A DNA stretch of 64,000 nt. Source: Bacillus sp. S/N-304-OC-R1 (GTDB taxonomy: Bacteria > Bacillota > Bacilli > Bacillales > Cytobacillaceae). Each line of letters begins with the position of its first letter. Positions within the stretch are counted from its first letter, which is position 1. Positions 56,746-64,000 of the stretch are shown here, one piece after another. The DNA lies in assembly GCF_019749375.1 (NCBI RefSeq), contig NZ_JACWFE010000026.1, forward strand, positions 1 through 64,000, given 5' to 3'. A model generated the notes under the pieces. That model saw nothing but the letters and a program-made list of their open reading frames with translations, made no database searches and had not been told where the DNA came from. The position numbers and the translations under genes are program-made.

Positions 56746-59247
56746 CTATCCTTTCCTGTCTAAGTAATATATTTCACCGTTAAAGGCGGGGGTGACTTCA
56801 ACCTCATCTTTTAAATTGGTAAGTAAGTCAATCAGTGTAGGATATATTTTTTCGCCACCTACTATCGATTGTGTTGGTATAAATCTTTTATCATGTTCAC
56901 CATGCATTAGGAAAACCTTTTTAGGTTGTAGCTTTGTAATAAGTTGTACGATTTGTTCTCGACTTGCATGAGCTGAAAGACGGAAAGTTTCAATTCTTGC
57001 ATGAACTTCTTTGTCAATACCATTTACTCTTACTTTTCCAACAGAGCCTTTTTTGGCAGTTTGTAAAACATGGTGACCTGGGCTTTCTTCATCCATATAA
57101 CCTGTAAAGGAAACAGCGTGGCGTTCCTCCTCTATTAAGTATTCAGCATAACGAGCTGATGCGCTGTTTTCTGTTAGCATCCCAGAACTAGCGACAATAC
57201 AGTTGTTTCCTGGGTATATGTAGTCCTCCATAAAATCAGTGAATGTAAAATCACTATTTCTTCGATTGGAATATACATCTTGTGCTGATTGAACACCGCC
57301 TCCAAAAAATAATGACTCCTTACTCTCATCTTGATAGAATTCAGGATTGATATATCGACGTTGTTCTGAATATCTTTGATAAATTCGGCATACATCGGTA
57401 ACCCTTCCGTCTAAATAGACATTGAATGGCAAATATTTTTCCTCTTTAAAAGCATTTTTTAGAATAAGAATGATTTCTTGTGCTCTTCCTAATGCAAAAG
57501 CAGGTATTAACATTGTGCCACTCTTATCCATAGTTCGTTTTATAGATTCAACGAATAGTTTTTCTTGTCTTGTGCGATCAATACTAGCATTAGTAGGTAA
57601 GAACCCATATGTGGACTCAGTGATTAATACATCTACTTCCAAATCATCAGGAAGAACTAATCCTTTTACGGTTTTTTGTTCGTCAATTGAATAATCGCCT
57701 GTAAATAAAATAGAAACCCCTTGAAACTCTATGTGTATTGCTCCTGCTCCCAAGATGTGTCCTGAGGGATAGAAAGTTATCTTCCATTCGCTTTCTTTTG
57801 AAGGAATTGAAAATGTTTTAAAGAAATCAACAGGCTTAATAGACAAAAGAGTGTTTTGAACATCTTCCTCACTATACATATTCACTACGGTATCCTTACT
57901 AATACGGACCGTATCTGTAAGTAATATCTTCATTAAACCTACAGTTGCTTCCGTCGCATACATTAACATGTCTGGTCGCTGCTTATGAACGAACGGCACC
58001 GCTCCTGTATGATCCATGTGAGCATGCGTAATCAGTAGAGCATCTATATCCTCGAAGGAGAGCCCTTTATCAAATAAAGGAGTGTAGTCTGGGTGATATA
58101 CATCTTCGTGCAAGTGCATACCAGCATCCAATAACAGATGATGACCTTTTACACTTATCAAAATGGATGTGCCACCGATTTTTTCTCCTCCACCAAAAAA
58201 CGTAACAGAACAGTCTTCAAAATCTTGTTCACGGGTACTGTCTTTTTTGGAACTTTTCCAGTAGGCTTTAATTGCCTCAGGTCTATCAGCATGTTTAGGA
58301 AACTCCGAATCCCAAAAAGATTTCAATTTTTCTGGATGTATAGACTTTAAATAATCTGCATGTAAAAGCGTAGTTAATAGGTCATCAGGTGCTTTTGAAT
58401 TATCTTCTTCTACCCCTACAAACCAATCAGATTCACCTGCCAACCTCATAATAAGCCGAAGGTATGACTTCCTTTTAGCTTCTAAAGTTTCATCTTTAAA
58501 GGGATTTATTTGTAATTGCTCCACGATCTTTTTAGTTAAAGAGTGTTGGGATAATTGACGATATAGACGACCAATTACAAATACATCTCCCGTTAGTTCT
58601 CTTTCAATTTCAGCCCAATCTGGACGAACAACAAAATTCGCTATCTCATCTAGAACCGCAGCCCAATAAGCTATATCTTGGATTCTAGACATTCTTTCCT
58701 TCTTGAGATAAATTAGTTTTCTCAAGTGAAATCTAGCTTGGGTGAAGTTTTTAAAGGTGTACTCTAATTCCACTAGATTCAAAATAGCATGTATGTAAAA
58801 TTCATAGCAACTTGGATTTTCACGGAAATCTCTTTCCATTCTCTCGGCAACCTCAAGTGAGATCATATAGGATTTATCAACTTTCCCAAAGGTGAATAAA
58901 TGCCTCGCTATTACTAATCGCTCTACCGTAAGATGATCAACACCAGGTTGATTTAACAACCATTCCAACTCACCGATATCCAAACTTAGATATTCCCAAG
59001 CATATATAAACAATGGGGCTAGTTCACGGATATCACCTAACTTCTTAATTCCTAACTTACTGGCCTTAAACACAACATCATATTCACTTAATAAATCGTA
59101 AAACTTACTTATTGTTGTTAAACTATCAGAATCCAGTTTGTTTAGTTGATCTATTAATTTATCATAATGACGCTTGGCTTCTTTCCTAAATCCTCTATTT
59201 TCAAGGAATAAGGCCTCTTTTAAATGATTTTTAATCACTGGATCCAT
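56746..59247 (-). CDS. Beta-CASP metallo-beta-lactamase nuclease with helical N-terminus
   Basis: An 833-residue protein. The first ~340 residues are TPR-like helices. The rest is a complete MBL/beta-CASP nuclease of the CPSF-73/RNase J superfamily. Metal motifs: ITHAHMDHTG (~405), SGHILGAG, LFTGDYSID. Beta-CASP motifs: A (LITESTYG), B (RLSAHAS) and C (FLMHGEHDKR, ~780). All predicted zinc ligands are present, so it should cleave RNA (or DNA). GGAGGG precedes ATG. It is the first gene of the five-gene operon. The helical N-terminus may bind the HEAT or coiled-coil partners. Confidence 0.88.
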   Translation of the reverse strand: MDPVIKNHLKEALFLENRGFRKEAKRHYDKLIDQLNKLDSDSLTTISKFYDLLSEYDVVFKASKLGIKKLGDIRELAPLFIYAWEYLSLDIGELEWLLNQPGVDHLTVERLVIARHLFTFGKVDKSYMISLEVAERMERDFRENPSCYEFYIHAILNLVELEYTFKNFTQARFHLRKLIYLKKERMSRIQDIAYWAAVLDEIANFVVRPDWAEIERELTGDVFVIGRLYRQLSQHSLTKKIVEQLQINPFKDETLEAKRKSYLRLIMRLAGESDWFVGVEEDNSKAPDDLLTTLLHADYLKSIHPEKLKSFWDSEFPKHADRPEAIKAYWKSSKKDSTREQDFEDCSVTFFGGGEKIGGTSILISVKGHHLLLDAGMHLHEDVYHPDYTPLFDKGLSFEDIDALLITHAHMDHTGAVPFVHKQRPDMLMYATEATVGLMKILLTDTVRISKDTVVNMYSEEDVQNTLLSIKPVDFFKTFSIPSKESEWKITFYPSGHILGAGAIHIEFQGVSILFTGDYSIDEQKTVKGLVLPDDLEVDVLITESTYGFLPTNASIDRTRQEKLFVESIKRTMDKSGTMLIPAFALGRAQEIILILKNAFKEEKYLPFNVYLDGRVTDVCRIYQRYSEQRRYINPEFYQDESKESLFFGGGVQSAQDVYSNRRNSDFTFTDFMEDYIYPGNNCIVASSGMLTENSASARYAEYLIEEERHAVSFTGYMDEESPGHHVLQTAKKGSVGKVRVNGIDKEVHARIETFRLSAHASREQIVQLITKLQPKKVFLMHGEHDKRFIPTQSIVGGEKIYPTLIDLLTNLKDEVEVTPAFNGEIYYLDRKG

Positions 59248-59521
59248 TACAAATCCCTCCTTTCTATCACAATCTTAGGTCAGACAAATATGTAAGTATT
59301 TAGGTTAGATACAAGGCAATTGTACTACACAAAACTTACTGGCGATACTCAAATTCGACTAAATTTGTCAATAATCCCTAATTTATATAAGCAAATTCCC
59401 CTTGTTTATACCACTAAGTAGGAACTGGGTTTCAATTAATTTGTTATGGATTGCTTAAATATCCTCTGAATAAGGAGTGGAAAAATTTATATTTATATGA
59501 ATTTAAGAAAGTTTAAATTGC
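59248..59521. other. Upstream region of chaperone/nuclease operon
   Basis: About 275 bp. The minus strand carries TTGACA at 59373-59368 and a TACAAT at about 59325, but not at ideal spacing. The operon promoter should be here; no gene is visible. Confidence 0.4.
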
Positions 59522-59524
59522 TTA

Positions 59525-59552
59525 TAAAAAAATCGTCCTGATTAAGGACGAC
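59525..59552 (-). terminator. Terminator of helicase gene
   Basis: GTCGTCCT…AGGACGA arms with a 4-base loop followed by T7 on the minus strand, about 140 bp after the helicase stop codon. Confidence 0.85.
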
Positions 59553-59689
59553 ACAGAATGGATTATTCAAGATACTCTAATCATTTTTAGACCAAAATGC
59601 TATTCTATTTATTATTTTCTCAAGAAAATACACCCTCTAAAATATTGTCCTTTAACAATTCATCAATGCTACATTATGTTCTATATAGC

Positions 59690-62600
59690 CTATGAATTTA
59701 ACGAATAATGATATTTTGAATACCAAATATTGTTACCTTCACCTCTGATGTTATCACCTAATATATCTTCAATAATTAATGAGATTTTTTCATCACTTAT
59801 CCCGTTTAACTCATCTGTGGTAATGAGATTTCCCAATTCTCCCTTTTGTTTGTATATATCTAGCCGACTTTTCCAGTTCCCAACATATGATTTATCTGTT
59901 AGCCTACCTAGGTGTTCCCAATAGATTTTTCTGCCTGATAGTAATTCAATTGTAAAGTCTGGTTTTATATCAAATTTTCCATTGTTAAGTTCATATACTT
60001 CTTCATATTTAAAACTGAAGCCGCCTATTGAATTTTGATAATGCTCTAATTTTTTATATATAATGTATTCTACCCTTGACTTTACGCTTATTCCATTAGC
60101 AGGCAAATAGGTATCGTTAAAAGTAGGTTCATGGAAAATTGATGTCCTTCTATGGGAAATATAAGATCGGTTTCTGACTTCCTCAAATAAATCGACAACG
60201 TCATTCTCGCTATCTTGATAGATGAAAATGGATAGAGAATTTCTAGAACGTGTTAATGCTGTATACAACAGCTCCTTAGATAACAGTGCTCTTTTATTTG
60301 GTATTACTACAAATACGTGGTTAAATCCACTACCTTGTGATTTATGCACAGTAATCGCATAACCAAGCTCTAATTTTTCAGAGTCAAACTTTCGTACACC
60401 TCCATACTCAGGGAAGTATTGTTTAACTTTATATCCATTCTTTACAGCTAATCCAATTGATCCATTTGACACAACAAGTTTCCCTTTTTCATAAATATTT
60501 TTGGTTAAAATAATCTTATCTCCATGTCTAAAAACCTCTGATGACTTTTCTTCTGTTCGAAAAGACTGTTGTAAATAATTATTCAATCCTAAGGTTCCAA
60601 AGTATCCAGATCGATACGGTGATAATATCTGAAATGCTTCTAAGTTTAACGTAGTATTTGATTTATAATTTTTTTCTGAATTACCAAATCCTAGTAGATT
60701 ATCGATTATTGTAGTTAATTGTCCAGTTCCTGCTCCATACTGTTTCTCAAATAGGAATCTAAAATGAGAAATTATTTTCTCTTGCAACTCACTTCTGTTT
60801 TTCCAAAAGTCTATAAATAGACCTGAAGATAGCTGCCCAGGTGACTTCAATCTGGAAAATAACTCTTCAAAATTCTTATTCTTATCAGCAAAAACATTTG
60901 CTAAGTCTAAAATCATAGTATCAGTTTCTTGTCTACAATTTACTGTTAGTGAAATATGATTATTTCTATACTTATTATCAGATTTAATATAATCAATGAT
61001 ATCAACAAAAACCTTACCGTAACCAATAGGTGGCAACTGATGTGGATCTCCTACTAAAATTAACCTTTTAAAATTTGTGGGCTTAAGGTTTAGATTTTGT
61101 AAAAGTTCTTTAAATTTAATAAGGTCTACCATTGACATTTCATCAATAATAATATTTTCATACAACATATTTTCATCATCATTATTTAAGTATTTATCTA
61201 TTGTCATAGCATTTATGTTTTTGAACTCAGGATCAGTTTTTAACCTTAAGGCAGCTTTTCCCGTAGGTGTAAGTAACAGGTACGATCCATAATTTTCTTT
61301 CAATTTGGTAATTATCCTTAATAATTCATGGGATTTTCCAGAACCTGGCGATCCGGTTAAAACAAACAATCTTTTCTTAAAAACATTTGAGTAAAGTGCT
61401 GTATGTTCTGAAATATATGTTTCTTTATCGAATCGATGTTTAAGTCGTTTCGACAGTCCTTCGACTGATTGATTAATTATTTCCCTCATATCTTTATTTA
61501 AATCGTTATTATCGGGTAATTCCAGAATATTCTTGATTGTACTTTTGATATATATCTCTGCTTCATTTATCTCGTTTAAATAATAATATGAATGTATACC
61601 ATTCTTGTCTTTCTTTATTGTTATTTTCTTAACAAGATGTTCTATGTATTTATCATCTAAGTTTCTAAGATCCTGTTTAAAGATTAATTCGGAATCTGCC
61701 TTATAAAATAAAGGATAATTTCTAATTCTATCAAGTATTATCTCTGCCTCTTCGAAACAATCACCTTTTCCTTCGAGAGTTTTTAGTATAGATATTATTA
61801 ATGCCCTTATTCTTCGAGGATCATCTATCCTTATATTTTGTAGCTTCCTAATTTTTTTTATATAATCTGAGATTGGAAAATAAGCTATATCTATCTTATA
61901 TAAATCGATATTTCCATCGATTACATCACCATTATTTGCGTCTTCTGTAACTGAAGAGGGGATGTAATCCTCATACAAAACATAAGGATTTTCACAAACA
62001 TCTTTTAATGAAAAAATGTTGCTATTAACTATTCTTTTAAACTGGTCATATGTTAAATCTAACATTGCAAGCCTTAGAAAATCTTGAGATGTTATATCAT
62101 GTTCTTCAATAGCATCATTTAGATCATATATAAGATCTTCATAATCATCATATCTCTCATCTATGCTATCTGGATCCTCCATCATTTCTATTAACTTCTC
62201 AAAATATTTTTTCCCTTCATTCTCTTGAAGTACATGAACAAGTTCATCTAATATAGACTTTTCATTTTGTCTAATATCAAATAATACACGTGACAGCTTG
62301 GAGAACCCAGGAAAATGGCCGCGTTGATTCCAGCACATTCTTAACATATCATCAATAATCATTAGGGAATTATCAACATCGTAATCAACAAGAGCGTGCT
62401 CTTTTATTATCAAAAGGCTTCTCTTAATTTTTGTTAATATAAATATAGACTGGTCATTTCCAATATCCATAGCTACATATTTAAATCCACTTACTAGTTC
62501 AGGCTCATCTATAGTCACTTTAATTTGATTAAGGAGATCTTTCTCTCCATTTTGGTTATTTTCTTCTAGCTCGAGATACTCGTGATATGGCAACAAAACG

Positions 62601-63550
62601 CCATTCTCGGGAAAATCTAATGAATATCGTAAAGCCCAATTCATTGTAGGAAAGTTTTGGGCTCCTGGCCTATTTCTTAATTTAGCTAACTCATCCCGTT
62701 GGATATCAAAATATTGTTTTTCTCCTCTGTCCTTCATTAAAGCACATCCAACAACTAAATATTTCTGTTCATCGCCGGAGACTGGATTGTCATAATTGGT
62801 ATAGAGAAATACTATGGATTTCTTCTCTTTAAATTTTGATTGAAAGTGTGAAATCCTATTTTCAAATATCCTATCTGGATAATACTTTCCATATTTTTGT
62901 TCATCACTTTTTTCACGTACAAAAGATAATTTAAATGGCCATGTAAATACTGAATAAGGTGTTAATTGTTCTCTAATATGTGTTACGTTTGGTGCTGCAG
63001 GATTGTCGTGTTCTATCTCAGCGCTGATATTCCCGAAAGCATTTATTCCCCAAAAACAAGGTGGCTGATAACCTTCCTTTTTTACCTTATCAAGGTCATA
63101 GCTACACATTTTACATTCTAAGCTCGTATTTCTTCGTGTCCTTAAACGTTCTGATAAAAGTGAATGTTCCCCTATACAGTAATCATTTAATTCAGGGCTG
63201 TTACATATTTTACCATTCCACTTATTATCGTGCCAAGCTATCCTAACTGTAAGATGACTAACATCATTTGTAGCTTTTCCTTTATTATTTTCTACCAATT
63301 GTGCATAGTGTACTTCTTCGGCCATATTTACGGAATCGCTATTGTATTTTTCCAATATCTTTTTTGCATATTCAATCTGCTTAGTAGTGGGTTTATCTCC
63401 TCTTCGACTATATGAGGCAATAGTTCTTAACAAATTACATTCATTATAATTCAGTTTTCCGTTTTTCTGAGCATCCTCAACTATTAGTTCAAGTTTGATA
63501 TGTGTAAACTTATTAAACCACTTATATAGTTCATCATTACTATGCGACAT
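59690..63550 (-). CDS. RecD-like helicase with Cys-rich N-terminus and nuclease-like C-terminus
   Basis: A 1286-residue protein. A Cys-rich segment (~105-165: CNSPELNDYC, LECKMCSYDL, QPPCFWG) could bind zinc. After a long unassigned region a superfamily 1B helicase follows: Walker A LTGSPGSGKS (~733), Walker B NIIIDEMSMVD, VGDPHQLPPIGYG, and late motifs AITVHKSQGSGF (~1068) and LYTALTRSR. The C-terminus (~1180-1260) has IKPDFTIELLSGRKIYWEHLGR, resembling a PD-(D/E)XK nuclease core (D…E). A helicase-nuclease acting on DNA is likely. It has its own terminator. Confidence 0.82.
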   Translation of the reverse strand: MSHSNDELYKWFNKFTHIKLELIVEDAQKNGKLNYNECNLLRTIASYSRRGDKPTTKQIEYAKKILEKYNSDSVNMAEEVHYAQLVENNKGKATNDVSHLTVRIAWHDNKWNGKICNSPELNDYCIGEHSLLSERLRTRRNTSLECKMCSYDLDKVKKEGYQPPCFWGINAFGNISAEIEHDNPAAPNVTHIREQLTPYSVFTWPFKLSFVREKSDEQKYGKYYPDRIFENRISHFQSKFKEKKSIVFLYTNYDNPVSGDEQKYLVVGCALMKDRGEKQYFDIQRDELAKLRNRPGAQNFPTMNWALRYSLDFPENGVLLPYHEYLELEENNQNGEKDLLNQIKVTIDEPELVSGFKYVAMDIGNDQSIFILTKIKRSLLIIKEHALVDYDVDNSLMIIDDMLRMCWNQRGHFPGFSKLSRVLFDIRQNEKSILDELVHVLQENEGKKYFEKLIEMMEDPDSIDERYDDYEDLIYDLNDAIEEHDITSQDFLRLAMLDLTYDQFKRIVNSNIFSLKDVCENPYVLYEDYIPSSVTEDANNGDVIDGNIDLYKIDIAYFPISDYIKKIRKLQNIRIDDPRRIRALIISILKTLEGKGDCFEEAEIILDRIRNYPLFYKADSELIFKQDLRNLDDKYIEHLVKKITIKKDKNGIHSYYYLNEINEAEIYIKSTIKNILELPDNNDLNKDMREIINQSVEGLSKRLKHRFDKETYISEHTALYSNVFKKRLFVLTGSPGSGKSHELLRIITKLKENYGSYLLLTPTGKAALRLKTDPEFKNINAMTIDKYLNNDDENMLYENIIIDEMSMVDLIKFKELLQNLNLKPTNFKRLILVGDPHQLPPIGYGKVFVDIIDYIKSDNKYRNNHISLTVNCRQETDTMILDLANVFADKNKNFEELFSRLKSPGQLSSGLFIDFWKNRSELQEKIISHFRFLFEKQYGAGTGQLTTIIDNLLGFGNSEKNYKSNTTLNLEAFQILSPYRSGYFGTLGLNNYLQQSFRTEEKSSEVFRHGDKIILTKNIYEKGKLVVSNGSIGLAVKNGYKVKQYFPEYGGVRKFDSEKLELGYAITVHKSQGSGFNHVFVVIPNKRALLSKELLYTALTRSRNSLSIFIYQDSENDVVDLFEEVRNRSYISHRRTSIFHEPTFNDTYLPANGISVKSRVEYIIYKKLEHYQNSIGGFSFKYEEVYELNNGKFDIKPDFTIELLSGRKIYWEHLGRLTDKSYVGNWKSRLDIYKQKGELGNLITTDELNGISDEKISLIIEDILGDNIRGEGNNIWYSKYHYSLNS

Positions 63551-63618
63551 TTTAGTTCCTCAATTCTTTGCTTTTTAGATTGAACGTATCACTTATGTTC
63601 TCGTAACTCTGAAAATAT

Positions 63619-63657
63619 AAAAAGGCAACCTAAATAAACTATTCTTAGGTGCCTTTT
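63619..63657 (-). terminator. Terminator of truncated gene at island edge
   Basis: AAAAGGC-ACCTAA and TTAGGT-GCCTTTT arms (one bulge) with a 13-base loop and T-run on both strands. Confidence 0.8.
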
Positions 63658-63680
63658 CTTAGTAGTAATTTGATAATAAT

Positions 63681-63825
63681 TTATGCTCCTGCAATCTCTT
63701 CTGAATTCCTATTTATTTCATAAATAACTCCAATAATCTGACGGGCATCTTCCATATTGTCCTTAAACAACTCAACAATACTTCCGACAGATTTAAATGG
63801 ATCTTGTTGTAATACTTTCTTATCC
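63681..63825 (-). pseudogene. C-terminal gene fragment at repeat D
   Basis: About 47 minus-strand codons with good coding character (KKVLQQDPFKSVGSIVELFK… ending NRNSEEIAGA-stop at 63681) run into the ATAAGGGATTCC side of repeat D without a start. The gene was apparently cut by recombination at the repeat. Family not recognised. Confidence 0.5.
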
Positions 63826-63967
63826 CTAAGGTGAGAGTGTGTAATATCTTTAACGTTGTGTGAAAAAAGTGCGGTAAATCAAGCTTTTGCTAAATTCTTT
63901 CTGTAACATCTTTAACGGTAGAATACTGTTTTTCACTGGATTGCGTTAGCAAAATGTTAGCATTCTC
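63822..63967 (-). repeat. Island-junction direct repeat D (putative att site)
   Basis: Fourth copy: CCCTAAGGTGAGAGTGTGTAA, ATCTTTAACG, GTGCGGTAAATCAA, TGTAACATCTTTAACGGTA and ATTGCGTTAGCAAAATGTTAG. Similarity to C stops exactly at CCCTAAGG on the left, replaced by the truncated gene. It marks the right end of the 27-kb island; a further island or groEL itself should follow. Confidence 0.82.
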
Positions 63968-64000
63968 ATGATGGCTAACCCTACGTTGGCATTATAGTTT

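Noticed and set aside
29581-63967. Prophage
   Set aside because: No capsid, tail, terminase, lysis or integrase genes were seen; the cargo is defence-like.

Overview
The window looks like a low-GC, spore-forming Bacillus-type Firmicute. It carries purine-riboswitch-controlled guaA and pbuG next to the yeaC-yeaD-yebA cluster (the Bacillus subtilis order), a GerP-type spore protein, AGGAGG ribosome binding sites and SigA-type promoters. The left edge holds tandem rRNA promoters and a boxA leader reading leftwards, so a 16S-23S-5S operon should start just outside the window.

Region 1 (1-8.3 kb, minus strand) is core genome: rRNA leader, pbuG, guaA, yebA, yeaD, yeaC. Region 2 (8.6-27 kb) is mixed accessory core. 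It has two von Willebrand lipoproteins (one frameshifted), a DUF2207 membrane protein, a transglutaminase lipoprotein, 52-bp tandem repeats, decayed genes, an IS200-type element, an orphan ABC binding lipoprotein, a Cys-rich pentapeptide-repeat protein, a GerP-like protein and a DinB protein. It ends with a four-gene operon (STAS-like, GNAT, chemoreceptor, PLP decarboxylase) behind a c-di-GMP-I riboswitch and terminator. Region 3 (27.4-29.3 kb, plus strand) is a Pit phosphate transport pair with a possible Pho-box promoter.

Region 4 (29.58 kb to the right edge) appears to be three genomic islands in series. Four copies of a ~140-bp direct repeat (A 29.58, B 33.95, C 36.96, D 63.82 kb) separate them. 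Copies A and C adjoin minus-strand codons ending Gly-Gly-Met-Met-stop, the usual end of GroEL, and A, B and C are each followed by a similar terminator. The simplest reading is repeated integration at the groEL 3' end, with groEL beyond the right edge. Island A-B holds a triple RidA protein and a DUF4041/GIY-YIG protein. Island B-C holds a GIY-YIG/DUF2075 ATPase with a MazG-like pyrophosphohydrolase. Island C-D (27 kb) holds several apparent defence or conflict modules.

The C-D island, in transcription order on the minus strand, contains: (i) a RecD-like helicase with a Cys-rich N-terminus and a nuclease-like C-terminus; (ii) a tight operon of beta-CASP metallo-beta-lactamase nuclease, GrpE-like coiled-coil protein, Hsp70, HEAT-like protein and coiled-coil protein, followed after a terminator by a protein with two degenerate RNase III-like regions and two dsRNA-binding domains; (iii) a divergent WYL regulator; (iv) two dynamin-like GTPases with a tail-anchored protein and a coiled-coil protein; (v) a HerA-type ATPase with an LHH nuclease and an SMI1/KNR4 protein. 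I do not recognise module (ii) as a named system. An RNA-processing nuclease, a dsRNA-binding pseudo-RNase III and a dedicated chaperone pair together make it the best candidate here for an undescribed RNA-sensing or antiviral system. No integrase, tRNA or CRISPR array was found.
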